A DNA stretch of 61,965 nt. Origin: Saccoglossus kowalevskii (lineage: Eukaryota; Hemichordata; Enteropneusta; Harrimaniidae). Below, one piece after another: positions 14,001-26,100 of this stretch. Under the pieces are notes generated by a model that saw only the letters and a list, made by a program, of their open reading frames with translations, was not told where the DNA came from and did not search any database. A program made the translations under genes and the position numbers. The stretch covers positions 954,050-1,016,014 of the forward strand of contig NW_003107089.1 in NCBI RefSeq assembly GCF_000003605.2. The letters run 5' to 3'. The first letter of the stretch is position 1. Every line of letters begins with the position of its first letter.

Positions 14001-17000
14001 TGCCAGCTTTCCGTTTTATACAATTGTATATGCTTCAATCAATATAGCATTGTCGCTATTGTTCGACGACGAGGTGACTCTGCGCAGCAGGCTTTGTTCC
14101 TATTGCGCAACCTGACGAATACATATCGACAAAACCACAAGTCCTAACAATATGGAGTTGCAAAAAGAAATCGGAAACGCATACTTCTTCTTTCCCACAC
14201 TTCACTAAACTGCGCCAAATAACCAGTCTCGCTGTTTTTGTGGCTTTTTCTCTCTTTGTCTACCTGACAAATAAATAATGACACGTTTTTGCTGCTTTCC
14301 CTCGCGGAGTCGATGCATAAATTTATGTACGCTTTTTAAACGAGTTATCCATAGCCGCGGATTGTGACAACCACAACACAACCATAGGGAAATTATCGCT
14401 ATAGTTTTATGATGCAACAAATATTTGTTATTTTTTGCTTTGATGAAATAACGTCATATCCGACCCCATCTTTGGTATTCCTGTCAGTGACTCGGTACAA
14501 GTCCTTGTATTATTTCTTCTTCAATTCAACGCATGCACGAGTGAAAGTGTAGGACGCAAATAGACCGACTTCCTTTCTTGTAAATCGGAAATTTTATTTT
14601 GTTTTGCGGTCCTGAATGAGTAAAGTGAGCAGTGAGTATTTTAACGATTATGCATGCGGCAGTTGACTAGATCGCCTCTTCGTCCGCTTTTCATTGCAGT
14701 TATTTGACTAGTGACGGCTCACTGAGCCACAAGATGCGTTCTGCCTGAGCTGCTCGCTAAGAATGCAGAAATTACGGGAATTTCCACACGATTTCTGGTT
14801 ACTTCAAATTAAGCGGATTGGGGCATTCAGTCAAGACAAGCGGTGCCGGCTCCGCATTCCAACTTAATTCGCTTCAGCCATAAAAAAGACATCATCATGC
14901 GCGGAACAATCTTACTGAAACAAGCTCTTGGAAAATTGATTCACTATGCTACATAAAGGAATTCGCACTTCACGGGCTTGTAACTGTTTTATTTGCATGT
15001 GTGATACAAACGAAGCGAATACAACTAAAATTGAGAAAACATACACGATTCTAATACTTTTCGTGTTCAGTTATACTGAATGAGAGAACATGAAACAAGT
15101 AAACAAATTAAAAATGTTAACACATCTTCTATTGGCTGTTCTGTTCGTATCATTTTACAGGAAATGCGCAAACAAATAATTCGTCAAACATGGCGGTTTC
15201 TCGAGTCGGTTATACTGTCGTGTCCGCGCGCGCTAGAAATGCGATGCACATAATAGCGTTGGCTGATTTAATTGGCTCATTTGTGCACACTCTGTTCTCA
15301 GAACGTGATCTTTGAAGGAATACGTCCAATTTAGCGCACAAACGTGAATATCTGCCGATGATTTGTTGGTCTCGGGCAAGGTCCATTCACTAGTCGATTC
15401 AAAACGCACCAGCAAAGTGTGTTTGCTTGATCAGACCTAAAAAATACAAACAAATAACTCTTTTGAAAACTACCGCACGATCAAAAGGTAGTACGGCAGC
15501 ACAATGGTGAGCCTCGAAGAGCTATTGACTAGCAGATGCCGAATATAGTCAAATTGGCCGAGTGTTTTATGCCCCGTAAAATGGCAAACAATGTACTCTG
15601 AAAAATGAAACAAACAAACAAAGAATCACGAAGTATACAAATCGGATATCGCACCACGGAATAAATAAAGTCCACATTGCTTAGCAAAATATTCACTTGT
15701 CAATGAGGCGAGTCTATTGATGTCATGATATCAAGAAAGGTGTGTACTGTGTAGGAGTTGTGTGGAGGAAAAAACTTCAATATATCTAAAAACAACTAAC
15801 AATGGCAGATCAGGGACATCAAACAAAATGTAAAAAAAAACATGACATTCTACGCACATGTTTGTCAAACTTTACATTTAGAGGTTACGTAACCTGTTTC
15901 AACTTGACGGTACCCCCATTAACTAGAAGTACATCGGGAGGGAGTCACGAGAAAGGAATAAAAATTACTTTCATCATGGGAAGAATTGGACACATAGTTA
16001 GGTGGTAATCGATCCAGTGCTTTTTGACGTTTCCATAACTCGTAGTAGCACTGCATACAAAAATCGAAATAGAAATGACATTGTTAACACTCACACTAAA
16101 AATATCAATTTTGTTTTTGTTCGCCATCGTTTGATTGTGCAACATTAATAGTTTTTGATTCAGTGTATGATGATGGTGAAATCTCGCAGCTGTGGTTGTA
16201 TTGGTCATATAAAATAATGGTGTATACGCCGTGAACACGCAAGCAGATGATGGGAGAATGACAAGAAATCAACGACTACACAGTGTGAACTTTGACATCG
16301 TTTCCTGATCGACAGCAAAATGACATATTGTGAGCATGGGTCTCCTGTAGCACTTGAGTGATACCAGCCAGAAAGAGAAGGGGCACAGGCCGGAGCGCTA
16401 AAATTTCAGCGGGCCTCGTGTACACTGACAACGCGTGTCGTTGATATAGATTGACACAAAATATAAACGAGACAAGTTCATTGAAAAACTAGGGCAAAGC
16501 AATGACAGCTCAGCGCCATTTCTGAAACTGAAATGAAAGAACGTTCGGGTGACTTTATCCCTGTAAAGTTGGTGTATTTTGTTAAAAACAACACCTGACA
16601 TTAATGTGTACCCGTTAAAGTTGTAGTACGGACGAGAACATGTTATTTGCAGTAAAGTTATGTGATACTGTGTGTATTGATGAATATACTAGTAGTTGAA
16701 TATGATTCGCCGTGAACTAAAAACACTGTTCTTGCAGCACAAAAGTGTTCGTTCGATGAAGCAACGCAATTTTCTTACACGCATGCTCTGATTGTTTTGG
16801 TTCGTACAATAACAATCACTGCACATGCGTATTAGTCACGTTGGTTTAGATTTTTCATACTGCTATGTGTCCTGCAAACGCACCATTTCTAACTAACAAT
16901 AAATTAAAATACAATTTGGTCTACAGCATGCAGTATCAAACAAAACTATTTTAAAATGCCTCTGAAATAACAATGTAATGGTAAGTTGAATGGTAAGACA

Positions 17001-17980
17001 AATGTGGCCGCTCGGATCTCATTGACAGCAAAACCGCGAGACATGTTTCTCCCCAAATGTACTCTCGTTCTCCCCCACCATCGCGCCCATTATTTCATTT
17101 CCCATGGTTATCTAGATCAGTGTTACCATAGACGCGATGGTAGAGGAGAATGGAGCATTATTTAATTGGCAAAGACAAGTCCGCTGTTTATGTCGCTCCC
17201 AGTGAGATCTCGACGGCCATTTTTCTAAGGTCAATTGGGGATTTACGAAGGTATTTTTTATACGAATCATACTATTAACGGGCACCGAAGTCGTTAGGAA
17301 CGTTGCAAGAAATATACAACTTGTCATTTCTTCACAAATCACACCTTTCTGATATGTTGACGTTTTTACCTTTATAGATAATCCACCCGATAACACAAGC
17401 AGCATGTTTCGGAAAGTGTTTACAAACTTCTTGTCGACGCGAATGCTGACAAGAGTTTTAAATAAAAGCGATATCTCGAATGATGGAATTTATGTTGTAC
17501 TTTTTCATGAACGAAAAGATGATGTCCGAACTTGAAGATTTGTTCAAGTTGTTGTTGTTGTTGTCAAGTTGTATGAACAGTGGCAGACAATTGTTAGCCA
17601 TCGCTGGAGTTATTTCTACGTCGTATGAGGCACTATTTATAATACATAAGCATAACAATTACGTGTGAACATTTCTAGCACATCGTCAAAAAGGTCCGAC
17701 GCTTGAGAACGTGCACACATGCATGCATAGACTACGCATCAACCCTATGATGTATATCAACACTGGAAAACATTCCAACGTAATTGTAACCCGTATGACG
17801 AATTTCAGCAGGTTTCACCAGTTTGATTTTTAATAGGTAATTTCAGCTTTTCTGTAAAATAATAAACGACAACTTTTCCACATTGAAGATATAGTATCAC
17901 AAGTAATTATGAGCATGCTACAAAGAAGTCAGGGTTGTCATATGCTCTAATTTTATTGAAATGAAATTTGATCAGACAGC

Positions 17981-18511
17981 TTAGCTCCGCCACTGGGGGA
18001 GTTTAGGTAGCCATAGACCCGGAACATTAGGCCGCGGATGACTTTGACTTTGAAGAGAGTCACGGTAGCGAATACATTTACTATAATACCGGTCTTTCGT
18101 AAATATCTGTGTTAAAATAACACAATTTGGAACGGCCGAGATACTTGTTCCTTCTAAATTGAGAAACATCCCGGTATCAGGTAAGTGCAGTGCATTCTGG
18201 GAAACACTAACTAAATGATGTGTTGACTTGTCAAGCAAGTTTGCTCTTGATACCGACGGGGTATCGAATTCAACCAAATCGAGGCTCGATTCGATTTCGC
18301 GCCATGTAGATTTCACCATGAGTATATATGCAGATGCTGTCTGATTTCTAACGAAACAGTCTGGGGTTGACGATAATATCCTTGATTCAGGGAGTGATTT
18401 GATTGGTTCGCCTATACTATAGCTACTGCCTCGACCTTCTTTCACACCTACAGCGATCAGAATCGAGGCGGGGGGGGGGAACAACCAAACCAAATCACCT
18501 TTCTTTATCAA
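17981..18511 (-). other. Longest unexplained open frame outside the receptor (176 codons)
   Basis: An uninterrupted minus-strand frame of 176 residues, starting MIKKGDLVWLFPPPAS and ending KLPQWRS. I recognise no domain, signal peptide or repeat in it. A frame this long is only mildly unexpected by chance in 62 kb of both strands. No splice context or poly(A) signal ties it to a gene. It may be a chance frame, a transposon remnant or a lineage-specific gene, so no CDS is claimed. Confidence 0.2.
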
Positions 18512-19023
18512 TTATGCATACTAGCCCTCCACTTTGCATGTTGAAACCGAGTATAATAGTATTATTGGTTGCACCTGGCTTCTGACATGCAGGCGATCTC
18601 CTCCTAGCGAGTTTACACATTAATTATGCACGAGATCGGCGACATTTTCCTTATTGGTTCAAATTCATCTCCATGAACGCGGACACCACTTGAGGCATTT
18701 TGCGTCAATTTTGGGGGAGGGATGTAAATAACTCAATGTCGATATATTGTTATAATTACCTTGAGTTGCACGTTGGATTTAATTGTAATGCGTACCATCT
18801 TAAACTATAGCATAAGCTCCGCTAAAAACTAAACCCAGTATTTGTTCAAATATTGAACGAAATGATTATTATGAAATAATTTGAACGGGCTTTGATCTGT
18901 ACGCTGTGCCTCTTCTTCTCGTTTATTTATTACTGTGGCTGTTATTACCACTGAGTTTCTGTTGGTAGACGAAAATAAGTCTTAATCGAACTGAATAGTC
19001 ATACTGCACTGTCCGAATACGAG

Positions 19024-19039
19024 AGGTCAGCTGAGGTCA
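19024..19039 (+). promoter_or_regulatory. Perfect DR4 nuclear-receptor element
   Basis: AGGTCA, four spacer bases (GCTG), AGGTCA. Both half-sites match the consensus exactly. DR4 elements bind TR/RXR and LXR/RXR, and also COUP-TF homodimers, which tolerate many spacings. It lies about 17 kb downstream of the receptor's stop codon. Confidence 0.6.
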
Positions 19040-20411
19040 CTCAAAACAAAGTAACAAATTAGACATTTATTCTGCAATAATGAGAGTTTTAGTTGTTACC
19101 AATTTGGGTTTCCTCTGCGTATTTTTGTTTGCAAATTTGACGACTCATTTTCGGCTTCAATTAATGCTACCAATAATTTATTCATTTTTCATTACATAGA
19201 GGCAGGTAACTGCTTCGTATATACCAGAAGCATTCGGGTCAATGTATTTAAATAAACATCGAATTGCCGCCGTACATAATCGCGTTCTCACAAAATTGGA
19301 CTTGGGAAAACAATTGTGTACATTTCAATGGTCGCTGCTGACCGGGCTCATTTCATAGCAACAAAACACGCAGATATTCTGAACGTATTAATATTTCAAC
19401 GCTAACTCAACGTAAATCGCATACGCGGGCAACGATGGTTGTGCATATTTCAGTTTGAAATGCGGTTTGGTTTAAATTACACTAGAAAGCCTCTTCAATT
19501 TAATCTAAAATCTGCGGTTTCCCCCAAAAAATGAAGATCAAGCGATTATTGAATTTGTGGAAAATATAAAGTGGCGTGTATTAAAAGACGTAAGATGGGA
19601 AGCCGGTGATTGCGGTTTGGTTTTAAAAAGGACCAGAGAGACCGTTATGTTTAAACAGAAATTGCTGAGAGAACAAAGGAGACAGATAGAGATCGTTGTA
19701 CAAAGATGACAAATGGGAGACGTGATCATCGGTGTAAATAAATATTGTTGACTATTGCGAGTAAACGAAGCAATTCATCATGGCGGAGATGGGCAAAAGA
19801 TCTCGACGTGTACTTGGGTTACGCCGTCATTTTTGACCGACAACGTATTTGTAATCAGCTTGTTGTGGCCTTTTTAATCTGCGATCGCTTTCTGCAAATG
19901 AGAGGGTAATATTTCTTCTGCCTTTATGAATTTTATCTTTCGCATATTTTGAGTCGAAATGAATGAGAAGACGGTGTTATTAATGGGGCCACGCGGATGT
20001 ATTTGTTATTTCCCGATATGGAAATGATTGTATGCCGTATCAATGTAAAATGTGATTGTATCATCTGTTCATCCAGCAAGATATTAGATCATCAGGGTGC
20101 GAGTACGCGCACCATGGAGCTCTCGCTCGCACAATTTTGGTAAATGGGCCCGAGTAAAGTACGCCAGTTTAAACCGTTCGCCCCCGGCAGTTTTAACCTA
20201 CTGCTGCGCGTAACGGTAGAACTAAAAACACGTTCAGCTCACGGAGAAATCAGTGCAATCAGAAATGAAACACGCGTGTCGTGGAGATGTTCCTTCCATT
20301 TTATCCAGTGCGAATTTCACATATTTGTCGAGATGATGTTTGAGCAGTTAACGGCATTGGCTCTCATCTTGTTGGGTTACAGTCCATAATGTCACACGCT
20401 TCCAGCATTCA

Positions 20412-20858
20412 GTGTCACCATCAGTTAAAATCCAAACGCGAGTAGATTCTATGAACAGCGTCTCAGCTTATCCAATCTTGGAGATTTTTTGTCAGACAAC
20501 TATCTCACTATTCATTTCTCCATCATCACAAATAGCTTATTCATTTATCACTCCAATTCTCCTCATTTTCAATCATGATGGATGCGATAGCTATGAAATG
20601 TTAACGAAAAACGTTACTTTTTTCCTTTTATTTGGTCTGACAGTAAATGTACCCGGGGCAGTCATCGGCGAATATGAATACACGGAAGACCCAATTGGTT
20701 TGTCGGAAATACACAAAGTATCGACGAATATAGAATCAAGTTCAATGTTGATAACAATAAAAAAACATGACCGTGGGCTCTACATTTCAAAAGCACTTAT
20801 AATTTTTAACTGGTGTTGGGAGGGGGGAAGTAGCTGGACACTCCAAGAAGTGTTTTAA
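20412..20858 (+). other. Unexplained open frame (148 codons)
   Basis: A plus-strand frame with a hydrophobic stretch around residues 30-55 (ISLFISPSSQIAYSFITPIL region) and another near 67-80. I recognise no family. Its length is within chance expectation for the window. Confidence 0.12.
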
Positions 20859-21835
20859 TTTAGCGTCTAAGGGTGGTCTCACGGGAAGCGTGCGATGCGT
20901 GCTACAGACTAGGGTAATGTCTGACTGAGTTCGGGGTATTGTCTCATTTTATATAGTGAAATTGTCCAGCGATCGTGTGCGAATTTAAATTTACTAAGCT
21001 GAGAAATCAGATATCACCTAATCGATGCACCACAAGGGTTCTTCGACTTGTTCCTGTTCTACTAAATTGAGGTGGCGAAACAGAACAAACAAAATAAGGG
21101 CCCTGCCTAAAGCAAACGCATGCAGTGGATCTAAGTTTTGTCAGAAGAAATCGAAAATGAGCAAAGGGGGCGAAGAGTAATCAGTGAATGTTTTCGTACT
21201 GACTCGAATCTCCCCTTTATGAAGCGAGGCAAGGAAAACGACGTTGTATAAGACGGGTCAAGAGGTTAGAAACACGATTCAATGGCGCAGCCTTGTGTAC
21301 CGTACAGAGACGGGCAGACTCTACTGTTATGTGCGTATTATGTATTCTGTGTGACTCAGACACCATGTGTTTTGGGTTCTTAAGTTCCACACACACTCAC
21401 CAATTGTTTAGCTTCATTCATTATGACATACTCTGGCCCTTTCGTTATACTCACCGAATACCCCTTGCGACGGTCGCACCTTTTTTTGCTTTGGCGTATT
21501 CTGCAATGTTCTAAAATTTGTTCTGTGTGAACGCAAAATATTAACACGATTCTTTACTATCCCGGCTTTCCCAGGGTTGGACAAAATCGTGAATTTAGTC
21601 GCATTAAATGAAAGCTGAAAAGGGCAAATTTTTGGCTATTTTTGAGTAACTGCCATGCTCCAGTAACGATGAATTGCAGTGAGTTGGAAAAAAGAGACAT
21701 CCCTTCCACTAAAGTCTCAGTATATAGAGTTTTTGTTTTCAAATCCCGCCGATGTTTGCAGGCATTTTTTAGTGGATTCTCGGTGATGCAAGCAGAAGGG
21801 CGTTTGTTTGCTCTAGTATATCTTGCTTGTTTCCA

Positions 21836-21907
21836 TGACCTCAACATTTCACCTAGACCTGACCTGCGTATAGGCAACTTGTACCATACACACTTTAGAG
21901 GTGACCT
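21836..21907 (-). promoter_or_regulatory. Cluster of AGGTCA half-sites
   Basis: TGACCT occurs at 21836-21841, 21860-21865 (overlapping AGACCT at 21855-21860) and 21902-21907, three same-orientation half-sites in 72 bases. Two overlapping opposite-strand open frames here (21557-21979 minus and 21642-22028 plus) have no recognisable domain. Confidence 0.3.
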
Positions 21908-22461
21908 AATAAAAAACGCCCAAATACCCCTATATATCTTAACTCGTAAGTTTATACACACACTAACTAAAACAGACAACCCCTCTTATCCTTACGCATG
22001 GCAGCTCAGACTCTCGGAGAAAGATTGAGTGAGTGAAAAATGTCAGCATCCGCCTCATGACAACGTGACGCTGTAATTAATTATTCAATTCTCGCGTTAT
22101 ATTTTTTTTTGTTTTCCATCATTTTCAAATTGGATCGACTTTGTTAATTCAGCATCTACCATAAATTGCACATACATATGAATATTGTTACAAACATGAC
22201 AAACTTACTGGTTTTCATGCGGTCATCTTATTTTAGTTGGTTACAACCCAGAGATAATAAATATATAAACAAATACAAAATGTATAAATTAACATAAATG
22301 AATATGAGAAGATGACGGATGATGTGAATGTAACGTTTTCATTAAATATCTCGACACACTCGTCATATGTCACCAGAAACAAGACTAAATGTCTTAGATT
22401 AGATATTTGATATACTTATAATCAATTATATTTTTATTTGTTTATTTTCTAATATTTGCAT

Positions 22462-22475
22462 ATGCGCATGCGCAT
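22462..22475. promoter_or_regulatory. NRF1-type palindrome beside an octamer
   Basis: ATGCGCATGCGCAT is a 14-base perfect palindrome containing the full NRF1 consensus TGCGCATGCGCA (22463-22474). Just upstream is ATTTGCAT, a perfect POU octamer. NRF1 sites are usually at promoters, but no gene is visible here. An assembly gap begins 576 bases on. Confidence 0.4.
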
Positions 22476-23051
22476 CACGTTTCCCTGTAGTTTTATCCAC
22501 AAACATTGGCGTTGACAAATCAGGCCCGAGTGGTGGTCTAGACTGGTTTCAAACAACTTGTAAACGTTGGGGTGGGGTTGTAGTAATTAGATATGTCCGT
22601 AACAGTGCCACCTGTCAAAACACACGACATCAAATGCTTTGGAAAGCTGTTGAATTTACGAAGGTATTCGGTTTACAGAGGTGTTTGTAAAAAATGCATG
22701 TATTACTATAACGGTGCTTGGGTTAGATCAGTATAGACTGATTTGCGATATTGTAGTTATTCGAATGTGAGTATGGAGGCAACGTGTTTTTTTTATGTAT
22801 CAGAATTTGAACATCGTTAAACCATATTATTGTACCTGCTACTGTTTTTTTCCCACTTAGCATTCTCGATAAGAACTGCTGTTTTTGAGAGGTCATGCAG
22901 GTGTGTCGATGTTTTACAGCAGAAATTAACTTTAATTAGAAACCTCCAACCCTTATCGTGAAATTACATCGAAATACACCGAATTCCCGCTGGTTATGTA
23001 AGATATCGGACTGTTGCACCATTATAATGGATGACAGCCGCCGTGAGACAG

Positions 23052-23101
23052 NNNNNNNNNNNNNNNNNNNNNNNNNNNNNNNNNNNNNNNNNNNNNNNNN
23101 N
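23052..23101. other. Assembly gap (50 N)
   Basis: Exactly fifty unknown bases. The round number suggests a scaffold placeholder, so the true length is unknown and coordinates across it are nominal. Confidence 0.98.
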
Positions 23102-26100
23102 CAAATCTAATGACACCAATGTTGGGCATGTCCAAGTGAAGTCTACACCCCAAACGTGCATCCTCTGTCAGATTTGTCTAAGGATTTAACGTATAAATGT
23201 ATATACATCTATGATATTTGGAAGCGACTTACTTTACTTGAGGGAGTTGTCATTTGGGGTAACAGGTGCTCAGTTTTTAGCTACCAACAGATATTATACC
23301 AGAACAAGTTATGCTTGTAAGAGAACTTTTTAATGAAGTTAGGCTCGAACTTCCTTTTTTACCGACGCGCGAAAGGTGCACGAAAATAACAAAGTCCCTT
23401 TCTTAGCATCTGAATCATGCTAACACCCTGGCGCACCGAACTACGGGTTCACTCTAACCTAAGCCAGATAGCGTATATACACGGATCTACCAACTTACAT
23501 ATTGCCTATGTTCACGTTGTACATTTCTCACTCATTTTCAAGTTGGCAGCTTAATCAGATTACGTTGCTAGTGCGTTTTCTCCTTCTTCAATTATAATAA
23601 TTGATCATTTCGGTAGACTTCGCGTCATTTGTCCATCCCTGCCATATGACGGAAGCTCGCCAACGTAATTTGTTGAGGTATTTTTTTTTCTCGAGAACCT
23701 TATACTCGGTTAAGACGCTTAAAACAACTCCAATAATAATTCAGTTTTGAAACGGATTCTATGACAGTGTATCAAAGAAAGTAGCTTAGATATATCCCTC
23801 CTCGCCTTCGATGATTACTTTGCCCAAATCCAATGCGTGTTTCAGTTGCACACCAATTTGAAATAATTTCTTTTTTTGTTGTTGTTGTTGTTAATATATC
23901 TCAGCATGCAACGTTTTCTAATAAAAAATCAAGTACGTGTAACGTATCTTTCCTGGATTGGTGTCACGGAAAATTGGCGTGTTCCTGACACCTCCACAGT
24001 GTACTGAAAGTCTGAAAGCAGAAGAAAAATAAGGAGGGGAATGTACATATACATCGAGTGGGAAAGGATAAAAAAGTGAGAATAAATTTAAGAATTCACC
24101 GACTTTCCAAGCAATAACACATTGTCTTCAATATCGCTAATCCTGCAAAAAGATAATACAACTGAAGAACAACAACGGTCCCATTGCATACATTGCTTCG
24201 ATATTCAGATTTTCAATTATACTAATGAGCGATGATATTTTTTATTACAACATATTCGCTGGCGGCGTTAGTTTCGGCTTATTTGGAGAGGGGGTAATAA
24301 CAGTGGAGGTCTTTTTTAAGTATTCATATATGCTGCAGGCGACCATGTAGTCGAAAATGCGAGGAAAAGCGTGACATGTCGCTAGTGACTGGAAACCTGG
24401 AGGTTCTGACTTGCCGATCAAGGGCGAAAGTGGCAAAAACACCATCAACCGTGATGCTTATCCAATCAGAGCCATTAAACGAAGGAAACCTTGTTCTGCC
24501 TCTAAACATTTAAAGAAGATCAAAGACGAGCGGTGATCTCATCTGAATGTGGACATTTTCGTCTCCGGGTCTAAAACATATCTAAGTTGACGCATGTCTT
24601 GTGTTTTAGTTCTAACACGAAATTCTATAAAGTGACATTCCGTTTGCTCATATTTAGCCTGATATGTTTTTATCTACTTCTTCCTCTTTTTCGAGTTAGT
24701 AAAATGAGAAGAAAAAAGATAGAAAACTTTTACTGTTCTTGAATTAGCTGTTATCGTATATGACAACAACTGAATCAAATTATAATGAAGTGTTTGAAAC
24801 CATGGTGCGTGATATCGATTTTATTCCGTCGAAAACGATGTTGACGTGCAGCCGAAGAGTAACTGAGCCGCGGCGAATCATGAGAAGAACTTCAAGTATT
24901 AGATTTATTTGCCAGGAATTCAGTTTTTAGATGATGGTAATGCCAATAGAAATGATACTTTTGTGCCGGAATTCTCTGTAAAAGCACACGAACATTTTTT
25001 GTCCTCGATTCCGTTGCGACTGATCGTCATAGCACACCAACGAGACAATATGCACCTGTATATAGGCTTGGCGACGTTTTTTAAATGTCTTTTTTCCCTT
25101 TTACATATTCGATGTACATCAGCTAGAGTAATACAAACGAATTATCAATCTGTAATTTTAATTTTAATTTGATTTAAAGTGAGACTAATCTGGCCGATTA
25201 CGAATTTTCCTTATAATGTCTATATCATGCACGTAGTACAACCGATATTAATGGACTTATTTGAAGAATTTACGTCAGTGTGCGAGAGTCGTGGAGTAAT
25301 AAGAGTGAGAAAAATATATGTTGGCAATTCCATCGAGTAGCGCGCCCCCTCCCCAAATCTTCATACTCCACGTTTAATTTTAATTTTTTTGTAATGTCAC
25401 CGGGGAGAGTTTTAATAAAATAACAGCCATATTTTCACGCGAGCAATATATTTTAAACTAAGGAATGCTGTTTTTAACACGTCACTGGTAATAATATTGG
25501 GTTTCACCAAAGAGTCGGCACCCCCTCCCCATCGTTAACACAGCGAATGCACGCACACACAGAATACTTCTAAAACCCTCACACACCGCCAAACATAGTG
25601 AATCATGATCCAGTGAGAGACGTTTCTAAGTTCGGGTGGGTATATGGGGTAGTATTACCGAGTCTGAAGTTTCAGTGGAAATCATGAAATTGTGCGGAAA
25701 ATAGTAGGACAAAGAAAACGATGAAACTCTATATTGTCATCGCTTGTTAGAGAAAACCCCAGACGAGGATGGGGCTCAGCTTTCCCGCCAACCAAAATAG
25801 CTTATTAGAGGTGTACACGCGAGAACGATTTAGAACATGGCAATTTAGAGTCCATTTGAAATCCAACTCCGACTGTAAACACGACATCCACATAGTTATG
25901 TTGCATACACGACAGTGTTTTACTAGATATTCGGCGGTCTTGCCAACTAAAGGACAAAAAAAAAACGAAATCAAAAGGCGAGCTAAGCGGGATCATTTAG
26001 AATCGCACGCAACGAGGTTCTGTCTAGCGTGCTGCTCAAACCACCAAACCGCCAAATGAGCTGAAGTGCAAATAATCCCACTTTACACCAAACCACATAT

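Larger units (their letters stand above)
11015..23051. other. Gene-free stretch between the TTTA array and the assembly gap
   Basis: No recognisable gene. It contains the perfect DR4 at 19024, the half-site cluster at 21836 and the NRF1 palindrome at 22462. A perfect octamer ATTTGCAT is near 14992. The 176- and 148-codon frames also lie here. Confidence 0.6.

Noticed and set aside
21557-22028. Overlapping opposite-strand open frames of 140 and 128 codons
   Set aside because: Neither has a domain or splice context. Their lengths are within chance expectation and they mirror each other.
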